Origin: Candidatus Obscuribacterales bacterium
GTDB lineage: Bacteria > Cyanobacteriota > Vampirovibrionia > Obscuribacterales > Obscuribacteraceae
Direction: 5' to 3'
NCBI GenBank assembly: GCA_031292355.1
Contig: JARLHI010000007.1
Span: forward strand, 62,001 to 126,000
DNA length: 64,000 nucleotides
Part shown: positions 41,794 to 51,175 of the stretch, piece by piece
Layout of the letters: each line of letters starts with the position of its first letter
Position numbering within the stretch: position 1 is the stretch's first letter
Notes under the pieces: model-generated
What the model saw: only the letters and a program-made list of their open reading frames with translations
Database searches by the model: none
What the model was told of the DNA's origin: nothing
Made by a program: the position numbers and the translations under genes

Positions 41794-43220
41794 CTCGGCT
41801 CGAACATGCCACGACCGAGATCGCTTCCGCCCAAATATTTTCTAGCATCATCACTAATACTACGAGCAGTGGCAACACGTTTTTCAAGGTCTAGATGCGT
41901 ACAGACACGAATCAGCGCATTCAAAACCGGCATCTCAATGTCATAAATGGCAGGAAGCGTCGACTGAGAAAGGGCTTCTGGATCACTGCCGGTGGCAAAA
42001 AAGTACAACGAGCATCCCAGAGAATAGATATCACTTGCAGCCTGCGCTTTTCCTCTGAATTGTTCTGGAGCTATATAAGATTGCTTACCAACAAGAGTGC
42101 CTGTGGCTGTGCCTATAAGTTCATTGGCAGCACCAAAGTCAATGAGCTTGAGTGTTCCCCCTTTATCGAGAACCAGATTATCGGGGGTCAAATCTCTATG
42201 CACAATAACTGGATCAAGGCCATGCAAATAAGCTAATATTTCTGCGATCTCGAGGGCCCAGCGCATAATAATTCGCTCTGACTGGGGCCCATTTTCTTTG
42301 ATGTATTGCCTCAAATTGACGCCTTCAATATGCTGCAATACGAGATAATTATGCTCGTTTTCAACAAAGTGATCGAGAACACGGGCAATGTTTGGATGGC
42401 GCAAAGCAGTGAGCAGCCGGGCCTCTCGCGCAAACATCTCGAGCGCTTTGGCACGACTTTCTGGAGCGCAATTTGGCGGTATCACAGCCTCTTTCACAAT
42501 CACGGTATTAGCAGTCTCCTTGTTACGACAGATATAAATAGCTGACAAGCCACCAAAAGTCATTTGCCCAATCACAGTCAATCGTCCATCCTGCAGTGAC
42601 TGCCCAGCTTCCATTGGAATATAGGCTGTGGTGCCAAAACGACTGGCTAAATCTTCTTCCCAGGCAGTTGTGAATCCATCCTTGCTTGCTTTGACCTTGA
42701 TGCCCGCGATGCCGCGCCTTTTGGCCTGCTCGTCAAAGCGGTAATCCGCATCAGGAACATTCGTTTTTAACGAATTGCATAAATCTTGCAAATCTTTTTG
42801 ACTGAACCCGGCAAGTTCAAAACAAGCGTGCCCAAGCGGAGCAAATCGCAAAGTCAGTCTGTCATTTTCGAAATTAATGCTCGAAATTTCGTCCCACTTA
42901 CGTTTACGTTCACCAGCCATCTCAAGGATGTGCTGCAATGGCACTCTTAGGCCGTCAGCGGTAAGAACCAATTTATTGTCGCGCGCGATAATGATGGCTA
43001 CTACAGCGAGCGAAAACACTCCCAGATAAAACGCCAGAAGCAAGGCTAAATCCAGGGTATTCATAATGCCGCCCGAGATGATCGACATTGTGAGCAGAGC
43101 TGCCTGATAGAGGAACCAGAGCCCCCACAAGGGCGACAAAACAATGAGCACAATGAGAGCGTTTCGATTAACCGCACTTTTGTAAGGAAGAAAAACTCTC
43201 GGTTCTGGCGAATTTTCCAT
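41790..43220 (-). CDS. Membrane-associated Ser/Thr protein kinase
   Basis: A 476-residue kinase with two membrane helices (about 23-45 and 58-80) ahead of a beta-rich linker and a complete kinase domain from about 200: QMTFGGLSAIYICR (Gly loop), VIVKEAV (Lys), HRDLTPDN, LKLIDFGAANEL with intact DFG, APEQFRG. It thus has an intact active site, in contrast to its partner. The linkers of both kinases resemble each other (DEISS.. and ALKEIQQ.. strands), so they may be a duplication. It is first in the pair; ATG 43220 follows AGG. Confidence 0.85.
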   Translation of the reverse strand: MENSPEPRVFLPYKSAVNRNALIVLIVLSPLWGLWFLYQAALLTMSIISGGIMNTLDLALLLAFYLGVFSLAVVAIIIARDNKLVLTADGLRVPLQHILEMAGERKRKWDEISSINFENDRLTLRFAPLGHACFELAGFSQKDLQDLCNSLKTNVPDADYRFDEQAKRRGIAGIKVKASKDGFTTAWEEDLASRFGTTAYIPMEAGQSLQDGRLTVIGQMTFGGLSAIYICRNKETANTVIVKEAVIPPNCAPESRAKALEMFAREARLLTALRHPNIARVLDHFVENEHNYLVLQHIEGVNLRQYIKENGPQSERIIMRWALEIAEILAYLHGLDPVIVHRDLTPDNLVLDKGGTLKLIDFGAANELIGTATGTLVGKQSYIAPEQFRGKAQAASDIYSLGCSLYFFATGSDPEALSQSTLPAIYDIEMPVLNALIRVCTHLDLEKRVATARSISDDARKYLGGSDLGRGMFEPR

Positions 43221-43383
43221 TATTACCTGAACGCTGCGTGGCTCAACCTACCGATATTATGCCCGTACTTGAGCGCCGGCGGTTCTGAGCGGCCGACCAT
43301 TTTTTCGAGTGAACGGTCTATAATTTTCGGTCGAAAGATACAGGCACCGCCTGGCATCTCCTTAGCATCCGGAGAATTTGTTC

Positions 43384-44361
43384 ATGGAAAGAGTATTCAT
43401 CGCTGGCGGCGCGGGCTTCATTGGCAGTCATTTTGCCAGACGTTTGCTGGCAGACAAAGCCCTTAAGCAAGTAACCGCCTACGACAATTTTTCCTCCGGT
43501 AAGGCCAAGATGCTCGAGCACTTGTCAGGCGACAAGAGACTCGTCCTCGTCCAGGGAGAAATCCACGACAGCACCGCCTTGCAGTCAGCCATGCGCGGAC
43601 ACGACACAGTCATTCATCTGGCGTCTAACCCAGATATCGCCAAAGCGGCTACCGAACCCTCCGTTGATTTCCATCAGGGTACGGTTCTAACTCATCAAAT
43701 CGTCGAAGCAATGCGTATTGAAAAAGTCGGTCGCATTCTCTATGCCTCGGGCAGTGGCATTTATGGCGAACTGGGCGAATACGAACTGGCAGAAGATTTT
43801 GGTCCACTCAAACCCATTTCAACGTATGGCGCAAGCAAACTGGCTGGCGAAGCGCTGATTTGCTCATACGCTCATATGTTTGACCTTCGCGGTGTGGCGT
43901 TTAGGTTTGGCAATGTCGTCGGACCCAATCAAACCCACGGCGTTGCCTACGATTTCCTCAAAAAACTAAAAGCCAATCCCGCTCGCCTGGATATTTTCGG
44001 CGACGGCAGTCAAAGCAAGTCTTATGTGTACGTCGATGATGTCATTGATGCCGTACTTTTAGCCGAGCAAAAGGTTCAAGACCGTTACGACGTTTTCAAC
44101 GTTGCAACCGGTGATTACATCACAGTCAAAGAAATTGCCGAAATCGTCATCAAGGAAGCAGTTGGCAGTCTGGACAAAACCGAAATTGTGTACAGTGGCG
44201 GCGATCGCGGCTGGAAGGGCGATATTCCAATTGTTCGTTTGAGCAAAAAGAAAATCGAAGGATTAGGTTGGCGCTGTCAACGCACGTCAAAACAAGCCAT
44301 CATCGACAGCACCAAATCAATGCATGATGCCTATCAAAAACTGTCGCAGGCAGTTTCTTGA
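43384..44361 (+). CDS. NAD-dependent sugar epimerase/dehydratase
   Basis: A 325-residue extended short-chain dehydrogenase that modifies a nucleotide sugar, most like UDP-glucose 4-epimerase. The NAD-binding site is VFIAGGAGFIGSHF; the catalytic triad is in YASGSGIYG and STYGASKLAGE (Tyr-x-x-x-Lys); FRFGNVVGPNQ follows. The exact substrate is uncertain. ATG 43384 follows GGAG (spacing 9), preferred to the TTG at 43378. First gene of the locus with the nucleotidyltransferase and the UGM-like protein. Confidence 0.85.
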   Translation: MERVFIAGGAGFIGSHFARRLLADKALKQVTAYDNFSSGKAKMLEHLSGDKRLVLVQGEIHDSTALQSAMRGHDTVIHLASNPDIAKAATEPSVDFHQGTVLTHQIVEAMRIEKVGRILYASGSGIYGELGEYELAEDFGPLKPISTYGASKLAGEALICSYAHMFDLRGVAFRFGNVVGPNQTHGVAYDFLKKLKANPARLDIFGDGSQSKSYVYVDDVIDAVLLAEQKVQDRYDVFNVATGDYITVKEIAEIVIKEAVGSLDKTEIVYSGGDRGWKGDIPIVRLSKKKIEGLGWRCQRTSKQAIIDSTKSMHDAYQKLSQAVS

Positions 44362-45089
44362 GCAAACATCTGCCTCCACTGGTAATCCTTGCAGGTGGTC
44401 TTGGATCAAGACTGAAAGAGCTTACGGCACAGAAGCCCAAAGCTATGGTGAGTGTTCTCGGCGAGCCATTCATCGCCCATCAGATGCGCTTGCTGTCGGC
44501 TCATGGCGCAAAACAAGTGATTTTGTCGGTCAAACATTTTGCCGATCAAATTGAAAATTTCGTCGGCGACGGCAGTCAGTGGGGACTTTCAGTTAGTTAT
44601 TCGCATGATGGCGACCAGCTGCTAGGCACAGGCGGAGCAGTACTCAAAGCCATCACCAGTGCCGCAACAGACATGAGTGCGTTTGCGGTTCTATATGGTG
44701 ATTCGTACCTCGATATCAATTATCTCTCTGTCTATGAAGATTTTCAAAAATCGAAAAAGCTAGGACTGATGACAGTTTTCAAAAATGAAAACCAGCTTGT
44801 GCCAAGCAATGTCTGGATGGAGAATGGCGAAATTAAGGCTTACGGCAAAGAAAATCCGTCACCATTAATGCTTCACGTTGACTATGGACTATCTTTCTTC
44901 AAAGACCTGGCCTTCACGACTTTTAAAGCAGAATTCGAAAAAAGTGCAAACCCTTTTGATCTTGGCGAAGTCACGCGTTATTTGTTGAGCACGCAACAAC
45001 TAGCAACAACTGAAGTTCATCGACGCTTCTACGAAGTGGGCTCTGTGGAGGGCATAGACGCCCTTGAAATCTACCTGAGCAAGCATTGA
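44358..45089 (+). CDS. hddC: HddC-like sugar-phosphate nucleotidyltransferase
   Basis: It attaches a nucleotide to a sugar 1-phosphate. At 243 residues it has LVILAGGLGSRLKELTAQKPKAM (the GxGxR...KP signature) and the sugar-binding YGDSY and LGTGGAV. In this context, with gmhA, gmhB and hddA, the best guess is D-glycero-alpha-D-manno-heptose 1-phosphate guanylyltransferase; a glucose or mannose 1-phosphate enzyme is the alternative. It starts at TTG 44358, overlapping the previous stop (TTGA). Confidence 0.75.
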   Translation: MSKHLPPLVILAGGLGSRLKELTAQKPKAMVSVLGEPFIAHQMRLLSAHGAKQVILSVKHFADQIENFVGDGSQWGLSVSYSHDGDQLLGTGGAVLKAITSAATDMSAFAVLYGDSYLDINYLSVYEDFQKSKKLGLMTVFKNENQLVPSNVWMENGEIKAYGKENPSPLMLHVDYGLSFFKDLAFTTFKAEFEKSANPFDLGEVTRYLLSTQQLATTEVHRRFYEVGSVEGIDALEIYLSKH

Positions 45090-46456
45090 ACTTTCAAAAG
45101 TTCACGGCCGCAGGGTATGATCTACGGACTAATACGAGTGAGTCAACCTTGAAAGAATACGGAATTTTAGGCGGCGGCATTGCCGGATTGAGCTTGTCCA
45201 ATTTCCTCGGCGAAGATAGCGAAGTCCTGGAAAAAGATTCAGAGTGCGGAGGTTTATCTCGCACCTATGAAAAAGACGGCTTCTATTTCGACCTCGGCGG
45301 TCACATTTTATTTTCCAACGACAAAGAAATTCTTGCTTACGAGCTAGACATTCTTAAAGGAAAAACCAATCAACTCTTTCGCAAAAACTCAATCTGGTTC
45401 AAAGGTCGTCATGTCAAATATCCATTCGAAAACGGCTTAGCAGCTCTCGATAAAGAAGACATCTTTGATTGCGTTTACAACTTCATGGAAAATCCGCAAC
45501 GCCCTCAAAACAATTTCGAAGACTGGATTTACAACACATTCGGCAAAGGTCTCGCCGAAAAATACATGATTCCATACAACTCCAAAATCTGGAAAATGCC
45601 TCCCAGCGAGATGGGAACGGCCTGGGTAGAACGCGTGCCCAAGCCACCTGCCGCTGACATCATGAAATCAGCTCTGGGCATTGAAACCGAAGGTTACGTT
45701 CATCAGCTTTATTTCCACTACCCTAAAGAAGGCGGTTTTCAGACGCTGCCACGCACCTTCGAAGGATTAATCGAAGGTAGAATCAAACGCAATTTCGGCG
45801 TCAAAGAAGTGCGCAAAACACCAAATGGGTGGTCGGTCACCGATGGCAAAGAAACTCTTGAATACAAGCGTTTGATCAACACAATGCCGATTCATGACTT
45901 CGTCAAAGTCTTGAAAGACGTGCCACCAAAAGTGCAAAAAGCAATCGACGATCTAAACTACAATTCGCTCATCGTTGTGATGGTCGGTCTCAATTGCGAA
46001 TCGACTCTCGACAAAACATCGACGTACTTCCCCCAGGAAGACTTGATTTTCCACCGCGTTGTCTTCTTCGATTACTTCGGCAAGAATTACGTTCCACCAG
46101 GCTGTTCATCGATGGTGTGCGAAATTACCAGCCGCGAAGACAAAAAACCGTGGCTTCTGTCTGACGAAGAAATCACAGAACAAGTGCTTGAAGGGCTTGC
46201 TCGTGAAGGTTTCATCAACCGTGATAACGTCATCACAATTGCCGTTCAACGCACCAAATATGCATATGTTCTTTATGATGCCAACCGCGAAAAGAATCTG
46301 GCCATTCTTTATGAATGGGCTAAAGAAGAAAACATTGAACTGTGCGGGCGCTTCGCTGAATTCGTATACATGAACTCAGACACCGTTATTCGCTCTGCTA
46401 AAAACTGCTTCGAGCGCCTGACAGGACAAGGCAATAGCTACAGCAATCGCGGCTAA
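45086..46456 (+). CDS. UDP-galactopyranose-mutase-like FAD protein
   Basis: A 456-residue flavoprotein. The FAD-binding Rossmann motif is YGILGGGIAGLSLSNFL, followed by CGGLSRTYEKDGFYFDLGGH, as in UDP-galactopyranose mutase and protoporphyrinogen-oxidase-like amine oxidases. KYPFENG and IPYNSKIWKM are also UGM-like. Its product could be a furanose sugar. The start is TTG 45086 (TTGA overlap) or TTG 45149 nearer the Rossmann fold; the latter gives a more usual N-terminus. The stop TAA overlaps that of the convergent hddA. Confidence 0.75.
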   Translation: MNFQKFTAAGYDLRTNTSESTLKEYGILGGGIAGLSLSNFLGEDSEVLEKDSECGGLSRTYEKDGFYFDLGGHILFSNDKEILAYELDILKGKTNQLFRKNSIWFKGRHVKYPFENGLAALDKEDIFDCVYNFMENPQRPQNNFEDWIYNTFGKGLAEKYMIPYNSKIWKMPPSEMGTAWVERVPKPPAADIMKSALGIETEGYVHQLYFHYPKEGGFQTLPRTFEGLIEGRIKRNFGVKEVRKTPNGWSVTDGKETLEYKRLINTMPIHDFVKVLKDVPPKVQKAIDDLNYNSLIVVMVGLNCESTLDKTSTYFPQEDLIFHRVVFFDYFGKNYVPPGCSSMVCEITSREDKKPWLLSDEEITEQVLEGLAREGFINRDNVITIAVQRTKYAYVLYDANREKNLAILYEWAKEENIELCGRFAEFVYMNSDTVIRSAKNCFERLTGQGNSYSNRG

Positions 46457-47430
46457 ACAATAATCTTCGTGCCTTCAAAATCGAAGCGAAAACGCAACTC
46501 GAGCAAGCCAGCTTCGGTCATAGCTTTGCGCACTTTTTGTTTGTTTTCACTGTAGAGCAGCAGAAAGCCGCCGCCACCAGCACCAACGAGCTTACCGCCA
46601 ACAGCGCCGTTCTTTCGCGCAAGCTCATACAATTCATCGATACGTCCATTGCTCATATTGCCAGAGCGCTTCTTTTTAGACTCCCAGTGTTCATGCATCA
46701 GTTCACCAAAGCCATACCCATCCTCGCTTTCCAGAGCTTTTTTGATGCGGAAGCCAAGGTCTTTAGTAAAATGCAAATTTTCCAGCATGCCGGCGTCAGA
46801 TGTTTTGCTTTTTGTGTCCTGGTCAGACAGCAAAGCTGACGCAGAGCGCGAGTAGCCAGTAAAGAACATCGCCAGATTGTCTTCAAGAGTATGTCGCATG
46901 TGCTGCGAAATCTTTGAAGGCGTGGCTAGCACATGACCCGATCGACCAATTTCGAACTGCGTGATACCACCGTATGCAGCGATGTATTGATCTTGTTTGC
47001 CGATTGGTTCCTTCAACAATTCAATTTCGATGCGGCAAGCCTGTTCAGCTAATTCCTGAGGACTCAAACCAAGATGTTTTTTGTAAGCGTGCAAAGCTTT
47101 CAGTAAGGCCGTAGTGAAACTACCCGATGAGCCCAAGCCAGTTCCAGCCGGGATATCAGCGATGCTAACTAACTCAATGTTAGCTCCTATCTTCATTTCT
47201 TGTAGTGCGGCTTTGAAAATCGGATGTCTAATTTCGTCGAGTGTTTTGGCTCGTTCCGTCTGCGAATATTTGAGAATATACTCATCACTCCATGAGTGAT
47301 TAACAGCCACATAGATATATTTATCTATGGCTGCAGAAAGAACAAACCCTCCAAATTTTTCGTAGTAAGAAGCTAAGTCTGTGCCACCACCGCCAAGCGA
47401 AATACGCATCGGGCTGCGCGCAATAATCAT
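46453..47430 (-). CDS. hddA: D-glycero-alpha-D-manno-heptose 7-phosphate kinase
   Basis: A GHMP-family kinase of 325 residues that phosphorylates the alpha anomer of heptose 7-phosphate at C1. MIIARSPMRISLGGGGTDLASYY is the HddA N-terminus, IPAGTGLGSSGSFTTALL the ATP-binding motif, and KLVGAGGGGFLLLY the C-terminal motif III. Together with GmhA and GmhB it makes the GDP-heptose precursor. ATG 47430 has a weak ribosome binding site. Stops of hddA and the UGM-like gene overlap (CTAA). Confidence 0.88.
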   Translation of the reverse strand: MIIARSPMRISLGGGGTDLASYYEKFGGFVLSAAIDKYIYVAVNHSWSDEYILKYSQTERAKTLDEIRHPIFKAALQEMKIGANIELVSIADIPAGTGLGSSGSFTTALLKALHAYKKHLGLSPQELAEQACRIEIELLKEPIGKQDQYIAAYGGITQFEIGRSGHVLATPSKISQHMRHTLEDNLAMFFTGYSRSASALLSDQDTKSKTSDAGMLENLHFTKDLGFRIKKALESEDGYGFGELMHEHWESKKKRSGNMSNGRIDELYELARKNGAVGGKLVGAGGGGFLLLYSENKQKVRKAMTEAGLLELRFRFDFEGTKIIV

Positions 47431-47469
47431 CTGTTTTGCATCACCTCATAGTGTCTCCAGAAGAAGTCC

Positions 47470-48201
47470 TCAAGACTTCTTCACCGACTTTGTTTCAATC
47501 GTGTAACCAACACTGACCGCATCTTTGTAGAACATTTTGACGGTATCAAGAGACATCTCAGCGAGGTCTTTGCCCAGAATTGGTATTTTCTTGAAAATAT
47601 CGTCAGTCAAAGTGATGATATGACAGCCAATAGATTGCGCCTGAGCGACATTCAACACCTCACGAGGGCTGGCCCAAATTAGCTCCACATGAGGATGCGC
47701 AGCTAGAAGCTCCATCGTCTTTTTCATTACTGGCAATGGATCAACGCCGCAATCAGCAATTCTTCCAGCAAACACTGAAACGTACGCGGGCACGCCTGCT
47801 TTCAAATTCGCCAGAACTTCCTCGACTTGATCAACTAGAGTAATCGCCGTAACGTTAACCTTGACGTTATTGCTCGTCAATCGCTTGATTAAGGGCGCAG
47901 CTGACTTTCCTTGAGTATTTGAAATCGGTATTTTGACGTAAACATTGTCGCCCCATGAAGCGATTTCCAATGCTTGCTCTTCCATCTCTTCAAAATCATC
48001 AGAGAAAACCTCAAAAGAAATCGGCTTATCCTTGATTGTTTTGAGAATATCGACAGCGAATTCTTTGTAATTGGCAATGCCGGCTTTAACCATTAAAGTT
48101 GGATTGGTAGTAAGTCCAGCGATATCAGAGCGCGAATACATTTCCAGCATCGTTTCTTTTTTCGCTCCGTCGGCGAAAAACTTAGTCTTCCCATTTGCCA
48201 T
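47470..48201 (-). CDS. Transaldolase / fructose 6-phosphate aldolase-like
   Basis: A 243-residue class I aldolase of the transaldolase family. The Schiff-base lysine is Lys90 in YVKIP; GLTTNPT (29-35) has the conserved Asn, and VSVFAGRIAD is also conserved. Transaldolases make sedoheptulose 7-phosphate, the GmhA substrate, so its place between gmhA and hddA fits a supply role. A small-size FSA activity is the alternative. ATG 48201, GAGG upstream. Confidence 0.8.
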   Translation of the reverse strand: MANGKTKFFADGAKKETMLEMYSRSDIAGLTTNPTLMVKAGIANYKEFAVDILKTIKDKPISFEVFSDDFEEMEEQALEIASWGDNVYVKIPISNTQGKSAAPLIKRLTSNNVKVNVTAITLVDQVEEVLANLKAGVPAYVSVFAGRIADCGVDPLPVMKKTMELLAAHPHVELIWASPREVLNVAQAQSIGCHIITLTDDIFKKIPILGKDLAEMSLDTVKMFYKDAVSVGYTIETKSVKKS

Positions 48202-48216
48202 TAGTAAAAGACCTCT

Positions 48217-48837
48217 CTATTTGACAGCAACGCTGCCGGGTTCATTGACCGATTCCCACTTCGCCGTGTTGATTTGCAATTTGGGATGTGAAACAAGCAA
48301 GTGCCAAATAACGGCTTGAAAGCCCTCTGCTAAAGGCGTAACCAAATCTCCCTGCACCGGCGGAATAACGACACACGCATCCGCTTTTTTGGCGGTGTGT
48401 CCGCCATCCTTCCCAACGATACCAACAACAGTGGCACCCTTAGACTTAGCGAAATTGACCGCATTGACTAAATTCATACTGATATTTTTGGCTTCCGAAC
48501 CACCGCCAACAGAGAAAATCAAAACCCCGTCGTTTTTATCAATGCGACTGACCTTGAGCCAATTGACCAAAGTGGTATCCCAACCTTCATCATTGACTCT
48601 CGCTGTTAATTCCGAGACATTGTCATAAGGAGCGTATGATTCAATATTGCAAAGCTTGCGGAAGTCACAAGTCGCGTGCGAGGCGTGTCCGGCTCCTCCG
48701 CCAGATCCGCACAGAAACAAGCGCCCCTGCCGTTCCCTAACTTCGACCAGACGATCGACGACTGCTTCAATCTGGCTTTGATCGAGCGCATTTAAAGTTT
48801 CGATACTGCGAGTGACAAATTCATCTGTAAAAGTCAT
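48217..48837 (-). CDS. gmhA: Sedoheptulose 7-phosphate isomerase
   Basis: A 206-residue SIS-domain isomerase that makes D-glycero-D-manno-heptose 7-phosphate. LFLCGSGGGAGHASHATCDF is the active-site loop, and FSVGGGSEAKNISMNLV is the SIS core. I chose ATG 48837, behind AAGGA and overlapping the gmhB stop (ATGA), rather than the longer frame from 48900. Its length matches GmhA (about 190-200). Confidence 0.88.
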   Translation of the reverse strand: MTFTDEFVTRSIETLNALDQSQIEAVVDRLVEVRERQGRLFLCGSGGGAGHASHATCDFRKLCNIESYAPYDNVSELTARVNDEGWDTTLVNWLKVSRIDKNDGVLIFSVGGGSEAKNISMNLVNAVNFAKSKGATVVGIVGKDGGHTAKKADACVVIPPVQGDLVTPLAEGFQAVIWHLLVSHPKLQINTAKWESVNEPGSVAVK

Positions 48838-49385
48838 AGCATGTCCTTCATTATCGGAAGTAGTTGCACGAGCCTGTCGATTTTCAAATCGGGCATACAA
48901 TTCATATCCTTCTCATTGTATGCCCGGCGAAGGTAAACAGTTCTCACTCCAGCGGCCTTTCCTGCAAGGATATCTTTCCAACTATCGCCCACAATCAATG
49001 CATTCTCAGGTTCGAAACCGAAATCGTCCAAAATGCTCTTGATCATGCCTGGTTTGGGCTTGCGACAGACGCAGTCAGCCAAATCATCATGTTCACAGCA
49101 GCTAATTCGAGAAAACGCAAAACGCTCTAACATGGCGGCGCTCATGCGATCTAGTTCCGATTTTGGTAACAGCCCGCGAGCGACATCAGGCTGATTAGAA
49201 ACAACAAAAATGGAAAAAAATTGCGGATCTATTTGTTCATAAAGTTGAACAAAATCGTCGCGCACTTGAAATTCGGCAAAGCTGCGCGGACTGGAGATTG
49301 TTTCACCACGCAAAATGACGTCATTGATCACTCCGTCGCGATCAAAAATTATGGCTCTCTCGCGGTGATCCTTGTTAATTAACAC
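48834..49385 (-). CDS. gmhB: D-glycero-D-manno-heptose 1,7-bisphosphate 7-phosphatase
   Basis: A HAD phosphatase of 183 residues. The nucleophile loop is IIFDRDGVIND, motif II is VVSNQPDVARG, motif III with Lys is CRKPKPGMI, and motif IV is VGDSWKDILAGKAAG. A zinc site is suggested by SCCEHDDLADCVC, in the usual GmhB position. It removes the C7 phosphate. GTG 49385 is the likely start, without a clear ribosome binding site. Confidence 0.88.
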   Translation of the reverse strand: MLINKDHRERAIIFDRDGVINDVILRGETISSPRSFAEFQVRDDFVQLYEQIDPQFFSIFVVSNQPDVARGLLPKSELDRMSAAMLERFAFSRISCCEHDDLADCVCRKPKPGMIKSILDDFGFEPENALIVGDSWKDILAGKAAGVRTVYLRRAYNEKDMNCMPDLKIDRLVQLLPIMKDML

Positions 49386-49410
49386 GAACTAATTTTAGCA
49401 GAGCAAAAGG

Positions 49411-50100
49411 CTAATCGATTCTGACGACAGTTTGAAATCGAGCATAAGCCAGATATTTATAAGTCAGTCCGCTTTTGGCGATGAACTCGCGAAAAGCTTT
49501 GAACTCATGGTCTTGCCATCCGGGATAATTGAAATACTCATCAAATACGATAATGGTACCGGACTTGATCCGGTCTCCAAGCCCTTCGAAGACACATTTG
49601 GTCGAGATATAAATATCGCAATCAACATGCAGAAATGTTACATCACCTTTGTTTGCTTCGAGCCAGCCGGGCAGCGTTTGGTCGAAAAGCCCAACATGCA
49701 ATTTGACGTTGGGCGGCACAGTGGGAAGTTGACCACCTAAGTCGAAATTGAAACTGGTACCACTCCAGGCATCAGGTAGACCTTTGAAGCTATCAAAACC
49801 ATGAATGGTTTCGTGAGGTTTATATTGGCCGATAAAGTTAATTGTTGAGCCTTTAAATACGCCAAACTCCATGTAGTAGCCTGGCTTAGTCACTGCATCT
49901 AGACCAATCTGCAAACACTCTTTATTGCTGCGCGTAGCAACTGCCGACAGCATGTGTTCTTGCGCGTACGCAACGCTTTCTTTAAGCGCGATTATTTTCA
50001 ATTCGCGCCCGACATTTAAGCGAGGATAATCGAGAACATCCTGCAGGTCACAGAGCTTCTGCTGCACCCAGGATTTCAGCCCCAAACTATGAATAAACAA
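49411..50100 (-). CDS. TylF/macrocin-type O-methyltransferase
   Basis: A 229-residue SAM-dependent methyltransferase of the TylF family. YYMEFGVFKGSTINFI is the SAM loop; HGFDSFKGLPDAWSG and FLHVDCDIYISTK with the metal-binding Asp, then VFDEYFNYPGW, are typical. It would methylate a sugar hydroxyl in the surface glycan. Start TTG 50100. It leads the minus-strand operon with gmhB, gmhA, transaldolase and hddA, 25 nt before gmhB. Confidence 0.8.
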   Translation of the reverse strand: MFIHSLGLKSWVQQKLCDLQDVLDYPRLNVGRELKIIALKESVAYAQEHMLSAVATRSNKECLQIGLDAVTKPGYYMEFGVFKGSTINFIGQYKPHETIHGFDSFKGLPDAWSGTSFNFDLGGQLPTVPPNVKLHVGLFDQTLPGWLEANKGDVTFLHVDCDIYISTKCVFEGLGDRIKSGTIIVFDEYFNYPGWQDHEFKAFREFIAKSGLTYKYLAYARFQTVVRID

Positions 50101-50419
50101 AATCGTTACCCGTGAAAGCTACAAACAAAAAATAGTAAATGGACGCCAAAAATTCTTCAAAAGGGTGTTCAGCTATTACCTCCCCTGAACGCCTCTATTC
50201 TAAACGCAAATACGTCCGGTGCCACCGGCAAGATGCAGCGCTCGTAGCTTGCTGAGAAAAAAGCACACAGTTTTGCAGGAAATTAAATAAAGCAGCTGAT
50301 AAATGAGGCAGGTCTTCCTCCAGATACTATAAGCTTTATCAGCACAAACCGCTCGCGCATATTTGTGGAATACAAATTGCAGCTTTCAGTGATATCAGAA
50401 TTTATATGAGGACTTGCAG
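50101..50419. other. Divergent promoter gap
   Basis: It lies between the methyltransferase operon and the glycosyltransferase. A hairpin GGTGTTCAG/CTGAACGCC (50164-50193) is present. No gene. Confidence 0.4.
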
Positions 50420-51175
50420 GTGAACGACAAAACGACTGACCTTCAACTAACCGGGCAGTCCTCCTCGGTCGTAATGATTTCGCTCAATGAAGAAAGAGCA
50501 ATTGCCAGAGTAGTTAATGACATCAGACGCGTTGTGCCTGATGCCGAAATCGTCGTCGTCGACAGCAGCAGCGATCGCACCGCCGAAATCGCTACCGAAT
50601 TAGGCTGTGTTGTTGTCAAACAATTTCCTCCCAAAGGCTACGGCATGGCAATGGACAAGGCGCTCACGACTGCCAGTCGAGATATTGTCATCACATTAGA
50701 TTGTGACGACACCTATCCAGTGGAATCAATCCATGAACTAATTAGAAAAATGAACGAAGGCTACGATCTTGTCAGCGGCTCAAGGCTAGGGCACAGACCG
50801 GACGCCATGCCGTTTCCTAACTATTTAGCCAATATGCTGTTTGGTATTCTTGCTGGCGCCATCTGCGGAGTTCGCTCCACCGACGTGCACACAGGAATGC
50901 GTGCTTACAGAAAGTCTTTAATCAAATCATTCCCGTACAAACCTGAAGGTCCTGCTTTGCCTGTGGAATTACAGGTGGGACCAGCTGCTCTCGGATTTAA
51001 ATGCTATGAATTTTTTATCGATTACAAGCCGCGCATTGGCGAGAGCAAGCTTGAAAAATGGAGCAGCACCGTCTGGACCATCAAACGTTTGTGGCGCTGG
51101 CGCTTCTTTTTCAATCCAGAAAAAGCAACAGTAAAAAAACAACTGGCTGCCCAGTTGACTGGTGCGGTGAAATAA
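50420..51175 (+). CDS. Family 2 glycosyltransferase (DPM-like)
   Basis: A 251-residue GT-A glycosyltransferase similar to dolichol-phosphate mannosyltransferases. VVMISLNEERAIARVV is the nucleotide-binding strand, VVVDSSSDRTAEIA follows, DCDDTYP is the DxD-like metal motif, and VSGSRLGHRP and HTGMRAYRK are in the acceptor part. No membrane helices are seen. GTG 50420 with AGGA upstream is preferred to TTG 50414. Acceptor and sugar are unknown. Confidence 0.8.
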   Translation: MNDKTTDLQLTGQSSSVVMISLNEERAIARVVNDIRRVVPDAEIVVVDSSSDRTAEIATELGCVVVKQFPPKGYGMAMDKALTTASRDIVITLDCDDTYPVESIHELIRKMNEGYDLVSGSRLGHRPDAMPFPNYLANMLFGILAGAICGVRSTDVHTGMRAYRKSLIKSFPYKPEGPALPVELQVGPAALGFKCYEFFIDYKPRIGESKLEKWSSTVWTIKRLWRWRFFFNPEKATVKKQLAAQLTGAVK

